NCBI GenBank assembly: GCA_003552125.1
Contig: PUON01000074.1
Location: 1-41,954, forward strand
From: Dehalococcoidia bacterium
GTDB taxonomy: Bacteria; Chloroflexota; Dehalococcoidia; GIF9; AB-539-J10
Length of the DNA stretch: 41,954 bases
Reading direction: 5' to 3'
Shown here: positions 23,494 through 30,842 of the stretch, one piece after another
How the letters are laid out: each line of letters begins with the position of its first letter
Position numbering within the stretch: position 1 is the first letter of the stretch
The notes under the pieces: generated by a model
What the model saw: the letters and a program-made list of their open reading frames with translations, nothing else
Told to the model about the DNA's origin: nothing
Databases searched by the model: none
Program-made: the position numbers and the translations under genes

Positions 23494-24015
23494 ATGAGTG
23501 AAGCCTTGACCATCGTCGAGCAAATCCTCGACGAGCACAAGCAGATACACGCAGACTTCAAGGTGCTGAACCAGGTAAGCGGGGACGTCGAGGCTGCTGC
23601 ACAATTGCAGAGCGATAAGACAAAGGAGTACTTCGTCCCTCGCAGTTTGGATGACGAGGGACGCGGACTGGCTCACTGGAAGGAAATGCTCCGGAATATC
23701 GATTCCGGGCTGAAAGCACACTTCCACAAAGAAGAGACCGCACTATCCGATGCGTTCAAGAGGGAAGGCACTCCAGACCTCGAATCGGCACTGTATGACC
23801 TGCTCGCCGAGCACGAGAAGATCAACGCACACATTGCAAAGCTGCTGAAAGACGCGGACGACATTGCATCTGGCGGTATGAAGATTGAAGTGTGGGAAGG
23901 CAAAGGATGGGGCATGAAGGTCAACATCGACCAACTGCGCAGTGAGATAGAAGAGCATGCCGAACGAGAGCGCGAGCTCCTGGGGCGCATGAAGAACCAT
24001 CTGCGCGGCAGCTAG
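23494..24015 (+). CDS. Hemerythrin-like (HHE) domain protein
   Basis: The track opens at 23359, but a -10 box, GGAGG and an ATG at 23494 define the true start, giving 173 residues (MSEALTIVEQILDEHKQIH). The diiron ligands of a hemerythrin-like four-helix bundle can be picked out: His in DEHKQIH, HFHKEE in the second helix, AEHEKINAH in the third and EEHAERERELL in the last. Such proteins bind oxygen, nitric oxide or iron in the cytoplasm. The specific role is unknown. The loop GGMKIEVWEGKGWGMKV between helices three and four is an unusual glycine- and tryptophan-rich insertion. Confidence 0.85.
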   Translation: MSEALTIVEQILDEHKQIHADFKVLNQVSGDVEAAAQLQSDKTKEYFVPRSLDDEGRGLAHWKEMLRNIDSGLKAHFHKEETALSDAFKREGTPDLESALYDLLAEHEKINAHIAKLLKDADDIASGGMKIEVWEGKGWGMKVNIDQLRSEIEEHAERERELLGRMKNHLRGS

Positions 24016-24165
24016 AGCGCAGCACCCAGAGTATCGGGTCTATCGTATTCCCCCAAGGGGCTCATCCCAAACGTATGGGCTCCTTCTGACGCTGAACATC
24101 ACTGCACAGCCAGTCACACGAGACTCTCGTCGTCGCTGAATATGAGCATGCGCACAGATGTGTTC

Positions 24166-24171
24166 TATAAT
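24166..24171 (+). promoter_or_regulatory. Probable -10 box of the osmolyte ABC operon
   Basis: TATAAT lies 85 nt upstream of the binding-protein ATG, leaving a leader of about 78 nt. This is the longest leader among the promoters I can place here. The -35 is weak (TGAGCA with 17 nt). The leader shows no riboswitch I can recognise, but its length leaves room for post-transcriptional control. Apart from this box, the 241-bp gap 24016-24256 holds nothing I can support. Confidence 0.45.
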
Positions 24172-24256
24172 GATGATTGATACATGCTGGGATGAGTTTC
24201 GAGGACAAGACGCAGGCCCAAGTCCCACAAAACAATGAGGCGCGGAAGGGGGAATT

Positions 24257-25189
24257 ATGCGTAGAGGTGCGGGTATCCTGGTGACATCGCTCTTAATCTG
24301 TACTCTATTAGTCGGAGGCTGTACGGCCGGTGGTGACGGCAAAGGACCAATAGAGGTTGGCTCTAAAATCGACACGGAAGGCGCCCTATTGGCTCACACT
24401 ATCATGCTGCTGCTGGAAGACAACGGCTTTGACGTGATAGACAAGTCGGAATTCGGTCCTACTCAGATAGTGCGCAACGCGATCATCAGCGGCGAAATAG
24501 ACATCTATCCGGAATACACAGGTAATGGCGCCTTCTTCTTCGATGGGACGGATCCCGATGTGTGGAAGGACGCGGGCCGGGGATACGAGACGGTAAGACA
24601 ACTTGATCTTGAACAGAACGATATCGTCTGGCTCACGCCCGCCCCTGCAAACAATACGTGGGCCATATCCGTGGTCGCCGCCCTCTCCGAAGACGAGGGG
24701 CTCAGGACGCTGGATGACCTCTCCAGCTACCTTGCCGACGGAGGGTTCTTCAAGCTCGCGTGCTCTGAGGAGTTCGTGACCAGCCCGGCAGCGCTGCCCG
24801 CGTTCCAGGAAGCGTACGATTTTGAACTGACCGACAGCCAACTTCTCGTGCTTGCGGGAGGGAACACAGCCCAGACACAACAGGCCGCAGCACAGGGCAT
24901 CGATGGGGTAAACGCCGCCATGGCGTACGGCACCGATGGTTCACTGGCAGCGTTAGGCCTGACGATTCTCGACGACCCGAGGGGTGCTCAGCCTGTGTAC
25001 GAACCGGCTCCAACCATTCGCCGTTCGGTGTACGAACAGTATCCTGAGATCGGTGACATCCTGAGTCCAGTGTTCCAATCGCTCACCCTGGAGACACTGC
25101 AGACACTGAACGCCAGAATAGCGCTGGGCGGCGAACAGGCATCTCACGTGGCAAGAGACTACCTTACCTCCAACGGATTCATTGAATAG
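24257..25189 (+). CDS. Glycine betaine/choline-type ABC transporter substrate-binding lipoprotein (OpuAC/YehZ family)
   Basis: The 310-residue protein starts with a lipoprotein signal ending in LLVGGC (Cys22). The mature part has the OpuAC/OsmF layout: GPIEVGSKIDTEGALLAHTIMLLLEDNGFDV, EIDIYPEYTGNGAFFF and a C-terminal lobe with PVYEPAPTIRRSVYEQYPEIGDIL. These proteins capture quaternary ammonium compounds such as glycine betaine outside the membrane. The aromatic cage cannot be assigned without a structure. It is the first gene of a four-gene importer operon and overlaps the next by 8 nt. The ribosome site is GGAAGGGGGAATT. Confidence 0.9.
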   Translation: MRRGAGILVTSLLICTLLVGGCTAGGDGKGPIEVGSKIDTEGALLAHTIMLLLEDNGFDVIDKSEFGPTQIVRNAIISGEIDIYPEYTGNGAFFFDGTDPDVWKDAGRGYETVRQLDLEQNDIVWLTPAPANNTWAISVVAALSEDEGLRTLDDLSSYLADGGFFKLACSEEFVTSPAALPAFQEAYDFELTDSQLLVLAGGNTAQTQQAAAQGIDGVNAAMAYGTDGSLAALGLTILDDPRGAQPVYEPAPTIRRSVYEQYPEIGDILSPVFQSLTLETLQTLNARIALGGEQASHVARDYLTSNGFIE

Positions 25190-26393
25190 TACCGTGAGTC
25201 TCGTGGCAGGCAGACAGGTGGAGTATCCCGGCCCAAGCCGCGTCGCCACGCTGGGTTCTCTGATGGGTGTAGCGTCGCTTGCCCTTCCATGGCTGACCGT
25301 GCGTAGCAGCCGTCTCGCGGAAGGTGAGAGTATCAGTCTCTTGGGCACAGCCAATACTCTCACGGCCGTACTCATCGCCGCATTGTGGGTTGTCGTGCTG
25401 GCGTTGAGCCTTCGTCCTGCAACAAGGATGAACGCTTATGCCCTCGCCTGTCTGGGAGCGACACTTCTGCCTCTCACCCTGCTGACCGCGGGAATGGGAG
25501 CAGAGAGACTTCTGGCCGATGCACCGGCCGTCGCCCGTGCATCGTTAGGCGGAGCCGTGTGGCTCAGCCTGCTCGCCGGTTATTTCGTGCTCCACACATC
25601 GCTGTCCGCGCTCAAGGACCGTCCTTGCGCGCGTCGAGTGCTCATGCTCATAGCGCCGGGGCTCATCCTCCTGCTGGGACTGCTCGGGGCATTCGAAAGC
25701 CTCGCTCTATCCGCCGAGTTCACCGGTAACGAGCAAAGGTTGGCCCGCGAGACCGGCCGCCACCTGGCTCTTGCCCTTGGCAGCGTCTTCATTGGCGCAC
25801 TGATAGCAGTCCCTCTGGGAATCGCTGCAACACGGCACCGACGCACGGAGCGTCCCATTTTCCTTATTGCCAGCACAATCGAGACGGTACCAAGCCTGGC
25901 CTTGTTCGGACTCATCATCGCGCCTCTTGCGGCCCTCTCTTTCGCATATCCTGCACTGCGAGAGCTCGGCATACGGGGCGTTGGCGCGGCACCTGCGTTG
26001 ATCGCCCTCATCCTGTACTCACTGCTGCCGATCGTGCACAATACCTATGCCGGCCTGAAACAGGTAAGCCCCGCTGCTCTCGACGCCGGACGTGGCATGG
26101 GAATGAGCAATCGACAGCTCTCCTGGAGGGTTGAGTACCCTCTGGCCATTCCACTTATCGGCGAGGGTATACGTACTGCCACAATACAGTCGGTCGGCAA
26201 CACCGCCGTGGCAGCCTTGATTGGTGCAGGCGGACTGGGACACTTCATCTTTCAGGGACTGGGGCAGGCAGCACCCGACCTCATTCTGCTTGGGGCCCTC
26301 TCAGTTATCGCGCTCGCGCTGGTACTGGACACAGTCGCCCGCAGTGCCATCAAAATGCTTACTCCCAGAGGTTTGCGCCGGGAGGGAGACTAA
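25182..26393 (+). CDS. ABC transporter permease with extra N-terminal membrane domain (YehY/OpuB type)
   Basis: The 403-residue protein has two parts. Residues 1-200 contain about five hydrophobic helices not found in simple OpuB permeases. Residues 205-400 form the conserved permease domain (ALGSVFIGALIAVPLGIAA, IETVPSLALFGLIIAPL) with the EAA-type coupling loop DAGRGMGMSNRQLSWRVEYPL. The layout resembles YehY, which also carries an added N-terminal section. The start is uncertain: TTG at 25182 overlaps the binding-protein stop, while GTG at 25194 and GTG at 25203 are alternatives. The stop TAA shares its last base with the ATPase ATG. Confidence 0.88.
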   Translation: MNSTVSLVAGRQVEYPGPSRVATLGSLMGVASLALPWLTVRSSRLAEGESISLLGTANTLTAVLIAALWVVVLALSLRPATRMNAYALACLGATLLPLTLLTAGMGAERLLADAPAVARASLGGAVWLSLLAGYFVLHTSLSALKDRPCARRVLMLIAPGLILLLGLLGAFESLALSAEFTGNEQRLARETGRHLALALGSVFIGALIAVPLGIAATRHRRTERPIFLIASTIETVPSLALFGLIIAPLAALSFAYPALRELGIRGVGAAPALIALILYSLLPIVHNTYAGLKQVSPAALDAGRGMGMSNRQLSWRVEYPLAIPLIGEGIRTATIQSVGNTAVAALIGAGGLGHFIFQGLGQAAPDLILLGALSVIALALVLDTVARSAIKMLTPRGLRREGD

Positions 26394-27475
26394 TGATCCT
26401 GATGGAGGAGCTAACCAAGCGGTATGGCGAAAGCCTCGCGGTGGACACCCTGTCGGTCGAAGTGGCCGCTGGCGAGGTGTGCGTGCTCATCGGCCCGTCG
26501 GGCTGCGGCAAGACTACCACGCTCCGCATGATCAACAGGCTCGTAGAACCGAGTGAAGGACGCATATTCATCAATGGCGAGGACACGCGCAAGAGACCAC
26601 CAGAACTGCTTCGCCGCAGCATAGGTTATGCAATTCAGAGCGTCGGCCTGTTCCCCCACATGACCGTGGAACAGAATATCTCCGTCGTTCCGAGTATCCT
26701 CGGTTGGGATCGCTCGCGCATCTCGAATCGCGTTCATGAACTCCTGCTTCTTGTCGGATTGGATCCCGCTGGCTACACCCATAAGTATCCAACCCAGCTG
26801 TCTGGCGGCGAAGCCCAGCGTGTGGGTGTGGCCAGAGCACTCGCAGCTGACCCTCCCATCCTGCTCATGGATGAGCCATTCGGCGCGGTGGACCCCCTCA
26901 CACGTGAACGACTGCAACAGCAATTCCTCAGCATTCAGAAGGAACTGAGAAAGACCGTCGTGCTGGTGACTCATGATCTTGATGAAGCAGTCCGCCTTGC
27001 GGACAGAATCGCGGTGATGCGCGCCGGCAAATTGGTCCAATTCGACACGCCAGAGCGGCTTCTTGCAAGCCCCACCGATGCCTTCGTCCGTAGCTTCGTG
27101 GGCGCGGACCGTGCACTCAAACGGATTTCCCGCGTACCGGTTACCTCTATGATGCAGCCTGTGAAGACGCTCGTGCGCTCTGGAGACACGCTCTCTGGCG
27201 ACGTCTCACAAGTGCCGAGGTTTGCCTGGGTCACAGATGCAGATGGACGCCTGCTCGGATGGCTCGACACGGCACAATCCCGGTCCCCCGACTCAGTATT
27301 CGAGATCGACGCCGCCCAGGTAGAGTATCTGACGGTACCGGATTCCGCCAGTGCCCGGGATGCCCTCTCCAGGATGCTCGGGCAGGGAGTGCGCTCGATC
27401 CCGGTGATCGATGAATCACGGCGCCTCCTGGGAGAGGTCACCCTTCGATCCATTGAGGAGGTGACCGCTGAGTAG
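26393..27475 (+). CDS. ABC transporter ATP-binding protein with C-terminal CBS-like region (OpuA/YehX type)
   Basis: The 360-residue ATPase powers the importer. It has Walker A GPSGCGKTT, a Q-loop in GYAIQSVGLFPHMTV, the signature LSGGEAQRVGVARAL, Walker B ILLMDEPFGAVDP and the H-loop VLVTHDLDEAV. From about residue 250 a less conserved part follows, ending in a CBS-like segment (PDSASARDALSRMLGQGVRSIPVIDESRRLLGEVTL). In OpuA-type systems CBS modules sense ionic strength, so osmotic gating is a plausible inference; only one CBS repeat is clear. GGGAGGGAG precedes the ATG, and the start overlaps the permease stop (TAATG). Confidence 0.92.
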   Translation: MILMEELTKRYGESLAVDTLSVEVAAGEVCVLIGPSGCGKTTTLRMINRLVEPSEGRIFINGEDTRKRPPELLRRSIGYAIQSVGLFPHMTVEQNISVVPSILGWDRSRISNRVHELLLLVGLDPAGYTHKYPTQLSGGEAQRVGVARALAADPPILLMDEPFGAVDPLTRERLQQQFLSIQKELRKTVVLVTHDLDEAVRLADRIAVMRAGKLVQFDTPERLLASPTDAFVRSFVGADRALKRISRVPVTSMMQPVKTLVRSGDTLSGDVSQVPRFAWVTDADGRLLGWLDTAQSRSPDSVFEIDAAQVEYLTVPDSASARDALSRMLGQGVRSIPVIDESRRLLGEVTLRSIEEVTAE

Positions 27476-28232
27476 CCCGTCAGCCTCATCGAATCTCAGG
27501 CTGCGCTGGATTCTCATTGCTGGCGCTGCAATCGCATTCGTGATACTTATCAGCCAGGATGCCTGGTGGATCTGGTTCCTCGGATCGCTCTTCCCCGCGG
27601 AATCGCAACTCCTTCACCCTCGGGCCAGCCTGCAGACACTCGTGCTGCAGCACGTAGCGTTGATCGGGATCTCGAGTTCTCTGACTATCGCAATTGGCGT
27701 ACCACTGGGCATCCTCGTAACGCGCACTTATGGCAGGCCATTTCTCGGCATCACCAGCGATCTCACCGCGCTGGGTCAGACCTTTCCACCCGTAGCAGTC
27801 CTTGCGCTGGCCGTCCCCCTTACCGGCTTCGGCTTCAGGCCCACCATTCTCGCACTGGTTCTTTACGGACTACTGCCTGTGGTACGTAACACCATTGCCG
27901 GCCTGACCTCGGTACCGGGAGAGGCTCGCGATGCTGCTCGGGGCCTGGGCATGACCGGCGCACAGATCCTGCTTCGTGTGGAGCTACCTCTCGCAGCTCG
28001 AATAATACTCGCTGGAATACGCACGTCAGTTGTCATCAACGTCGGGACGGCAATGGTAGGCGCCGTGATCGGTGCAGGAGGCCTCGGTTCACCAATAATC
28101 GCCGGCCTCATACAGAACAACCTGGCTTTCATCATACAGGGAGCTCTACCGGCTGCCTTCCTTGCATTGCTGCTTGATCAGGCGATCGCCGGCGTTGAGA
28201 CGCTCGTCCCGGGCAACAGGGCGACCGCTTGA
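27468..28232 (+). CDS. Second ABC transporter permease (YehW/OpuB type), apparent CTG start
   Basis: The track starts at a GTG at 27540, cutting through the first membrane helix. In-frame codons extend upstream to CTG at 27468, and a TGA closes the frame at 27462. The extension reads SSPSASSNLRLRWILIAGAAIAFVILI, a natural first transmembrane segment, and a perfect AGGAGGTGA ends 3 nt before the CTG. I therefore call 254 residues with CTG start, translationally coupled to the ATPase (8-nt overlap). The permease core has SSLTIAIGVPLGILV, the coupling loop DAARGLGMTGAQILLRVELPL and VIGAGGLGSPIIAGL. It would pair with the YehY-like permease as a heterodimer. Confidence 0.85.
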   Translation: MSSPSASSNLRLRWILIAGAAIAFVILISQDAWWIWFLGSLFPAESQLLHPRASLQTLVLQHVALIGISSSLTIAIGVPLGILVTRTYGRPFLGITSDLTALGQTFPPVAVLALAVPLTGFGFRPTILALVLYGLLPVVRNTIAGLTSVPGEARDAARGLGMTGAQILLRVELPLAARIILAGIRTSVVINVGTAMVGAVIGAGGLGSPIIAGLIQNNLAFIIQGALPAAFLALLLDQAIAGVETLVPGNRATA

Positions 28233-28295
28233 TCACAGGACAACGGCCTGTCCATCCCGACGCGGGTCCGAGGCCGCACAGTAGCCCCCGGGAAG

Positions 28296-29843
28296 CTACA
28301 CTATGAACTGACCCCCACCAAACACCGGATCGCCATAGGCACGGGATCGCACATGGTATCCCCACTCCCGCAGTGTCGCCGCAACACTATGCGAGAAACC
28401 CTGCTCAAGCAACACTTCGCCATTGGCGTCCACGAACCATCGCGGGGCATCGCACGCCGCCTGTGGGTTCTGTCCATGCCCACACACACGCAGAAATGCC
28501 TGCACGTGACCCTGAGGCTGCATCGGCCCACCCATGACACCGAAACTCATCAACGGGCACCCGGATGCCGAGGCGAAAGCAGGCGCCAGTGTGTGGAAAG
28601 GACGCTTCCCTCCGGCCACGACGTTGGGATGCCGCGGATCAAGTCCGAAGCAGGCCCCTCTTGATTGCAGGCTGATACCCGTATCGGGAATCACGATGCC
28701 CGAGCCGAAGTCCAGGTAGTTGGATTGAATGAATGACACCATCATGCCCGAGGAATCAGCTGCACTGAGGTACACGGTATCGCCGCCCGATTGTCCGGAA
28801 TCAGATGTTACTGGCCTGCGATCCCAATCTCTCATGCGATCAAGCAGGATCGCAAGACGTCCGTCATCCAACAGTGATGCCACATCACACTCCATGACCT
28901 CGGGATCAGCCACGTGGGAACGCACCTCACTATGGGCAATGAACATCGCACGCAGCTGCAGATCCAAACTCTCAGCAGAATCGAGAGGAAGATCGGCGAC
29001 CCCACTCTCCCGCAGCAGCGTGAGGGCCACAAGGGCGGCAACTCCCTGGCTATTAGGAGGGATTTCATGCAACGTGTAGTCACCGAAGCCGAGAGACACC
29101 GGACGCACCCAGGCAGGAGCATGAGACCCAAGGTCCTCCTCAGTAAGCAATCCTCCAGTCTCACGCGCGTACCGAGCTATCTGATCGGCCAGACGACCTC
29201 GGTAGAAGGACTCCCCGAATGTCTCAGCGATTTCCGAGAGAGTGTCCGCCTGCGCTTCGCATCGAAAGACTTCACCCACAAGCGGAGCACGTCCCCGAAC
29301 AAGAAAAGTGTCACCAAACGACTTGAACGCACGATGCCTTTCCGCAGCCCGAGCCCAGTTCCACGCGATGTACGGTGGGACGATGAAACCCTCGCGTGCA
29401 TATTCGATCGCCGGTTCAAACAGCTCCGCGAAGGGCAGCACGCCAAACCTTCGCGACAGCGAAATCCAGGACGAAACCGCACCGGGTACGGTTACGCTGT
29501 TCCATCCGGTAGTCGGCATCTGCGAAAGCCCACGGAACATGTCGAGCGTCCAGGCACGCGGGGATCGCCCGGATGCATTCAGTCCATGAAGTCTATCCCC
29601 GTCCCACACGAGAACGAAACAGTCGCCGCCAATACCGTTCATGGTCGGCTCGACCACGGTCAGTGCTATTGCAGTCGCAACGGCCGCATCAACCGCATTT
29701 CCGCCACACAGCAGCATCCGAATGCCCGCCTGTGCTGCAAGAGGGTGTGAGGTGGCAACGGTGCTGGATCCAAAAACAGGAGTGCGAACGGATGTATTAG
29801 CGTTCTGCCAATCGAAGAGGTGTGGTTCCAAAGTACTCTCCAA
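28296..29843 (-). CDS. Gamma-glutamyltransferase family protein (Ntn hydrolase)
   Basis: Typical gamma-glutamyltransferase blocks are present: ATSHPLAAQAGIRMLLCGGNAVDAAVA, PTMNGIGGDCFVLVWDG, ETGGLLTEEDL, the autocleavage site SGGDTVYLSAAD with candidate nucleophile Thr356 and, near the end, MGGPMQPQGHVQAF. The precursor self-cleaves before the threonine into two subunits. The enzyme transfers or hydrolyses gamma-glutamyl groups, for example from glutathione. No secretion signal is visible, so a cytoplasmic location is likely. The track starts at 29912, upstream of a TGC-TATACT box. I use the TTG at 29843, preceded by GAGG (515 residues, MESTLEPHLFDWQNAN). It converges on the ABC operon. Confidence 0.88.
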   Translation of the reverse strand: MESTLEPHLFDWQNANTSVRTPVFGSSTVATSHPLAAQAGIRMLLCGGNAVDAAVATAIALTVVEPTMNGIGGDCFVLVWDGDRLHGLNASGRSPRAWTLDMFRGLSQMPTTGWNSVTVPGAVSSWISLSRRFGVLPFAELFEPAIEYAREGFIVPPYIAWNWARAAERHRAFKSFGDTFLVRGRAPLVGEVFRCEAQADTLSEIAETFGESFYRGRLADQIARYARETGGLLTEEDLGSHAPAWVRPVSLGFGDYTLHEIPPNSQGVAALVALTLLRESGVADLPLDSAESLDLQLRAMFIAHSEVRSHVADPEVMECDVASLLDDGRLAILLDRMRDWDRRPVTSDSGQSGGDTVYLSAADSSGMMVSFIQSNYLDFGSGIVIPDTGISLQSRGACFGLDPRHPNVVAGGKRPFHTLAPAFASASGCPLMSFGVMGGPMQPQGHVQAFLRVCGHGQNPQAACDAPRWFVDANGEVLLEQGFSHSVAATLREWGYHVRSRAYGDPVFGGGQFIV

Positions 29844-29870
29844 CCGGTATCCTCGTCCGGAAGTCACGGG

Positions 29871-29876
29871 AGTATA
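29871..29876 (-). promoter_or_regulatory. Extended -10 box of the gamma-glutamyltransferase gene
   Basis: Minus-strand TGC-TATACT places transcription start near 29864, leaving a leader of about 20 nt with GAGG before the TTG start at 29843. No good -35 is seen. This box falls inside the track ORF and argues for the downstream start. Confidence 0.5.
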
Positions 29877-30012
29877 GCAGACTGACACACGCCGCGAGTG
29901 CAGGGCGAACACTGTAAGGCAGACACAATCGCTGAGATCGACGTGATGCGGGTCATCTGTTTCGCCATTTCAAGCTAGACAATACCGAGCTTATTCTGTA
30001 ACTTGTGAGGCC

Positions 30013-30723
30013 ATGATGAGCACAATGCCGGAAAACGAAACAGTAATTCACGTATTCGGTGAGATCGACTTCAAAATCACGACCGAAGATGTGCTGCGCG
30101 CCATGAAGATACGCAAGGTAGCGCCTTCGCTGGAGAGGACGGCCGCAACTCTCGTTGAGCGGGCGACGGAGGTGGCACGACCGAAAGCCCTTTGCCGTGT
30201 CAGCTACATTGAGAGCCGAACCGATGACAGCGTGACGATTGAGCACCAGTTCTTCACCAGCCACGTACTGAGGCAGAACCTCGAGGGTATTCAACGTGTC
30301 TTTCCATTCGTAGCCACCTGCGGAACCGAGCTGGAACAAATCATGCCGGACAGGTCTGATCTCATGGCCTCATATTGCCTCGACACCATCATGATGCTCG
30401 CGGTACAACACGCCCGCCGTCACCTGGAAGGATTCCTTAAGGAGACCTACTCCCTGGGTCAGATCTCTCGCATGGCGCCCGGGTCGCTTGAGGACTGGCC
30501 ATTGCAGGAACAGCGTCCTTTGTTTGACCTTCTCGGTGATGTGGAGCACCAAATTGGTGTGCGTCTGACTGAGAAATGCCTGATGATTCCCATCAAGTCC
30601 GTGTCAGGTTTGTATTTCCCCACCGAGGTCCGTTTCGAGAGTTGCCAACTGTGCTCGCGGGCTAATTGCCCCGGAAGGCGGACTCAATTCGACCCCCAGG
30701 CGGCCGCCCGGTACGGCGTCTGA
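30013..30723 (+). CDS. Vitamin B12-dependent methionine synthase activation-domain protein (stand-alone)
   Basis: This 236-residue protein resembles only the AdoMet-binding activation domain of cobalamin-dependent methionine synthase, not the whole enzyme. Typical features are an N-terminal segment ending in VLRAMKIRKV, a central FVATCGTELEQ and DLMASYCLDTIMMLAVQ, and the late KSVSGLYFPTEVRFESCQLC followed by CPGRR. The CxxCxxxxC cluster (CQLCSRANC) is characteristic of the small bacterial homologues and could bind a metal or cluster. Such proteins may reactivate a split methionine synthase or another corrinoid enzyme; no partner is encoded in this window. A TATTCT box at 29992-29997 lies just upstream. 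MutS2 follows after 119 bp. Confidence 0.85.
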   Translation: MMSTMPENETVIHVFGEIDFKITTEDVLRAMKIRKVAPSLERTAATLVERATEVARPKALCRVSYIESRTDDSVTIEHQFFTSHVLRQNLEGIQRVFPFVATCGTELEQIMPDRSDLMASYCLDTIMMLAVQHARRHLEGFLKETYSLGQISRMAPGSLEDWPLQEQRPLFDLLGDVEHQIGVRLTEKCLMIPIKSVSGLYFPTEVRFESCQLCSRANCPGRRTQFDPQAAARYGV

Positions 30724-30842
30724 TGTACCCTTCACTTGACGCCTCGTCAATTCGATGCCAGCATAGGGTGGCCGATAAACGTCAGCGGCGGCGTTACCCA
30801 TTACTCCGCGGGCAGCATGATCCCAATTACAAGTCATGATCC

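Noticed and set aside
24172-24256. Riboswitch in the leader of the ABC operon
   Set aside because: The leader is fairly long, but I could find no conserved riboswitch core or terminator/antiterminator pair.
28914-29750. 278-residue plus-strand ORF
   Set aside because: It is antisense to the gamma-glutamyltransferase and has no recognisable motif.
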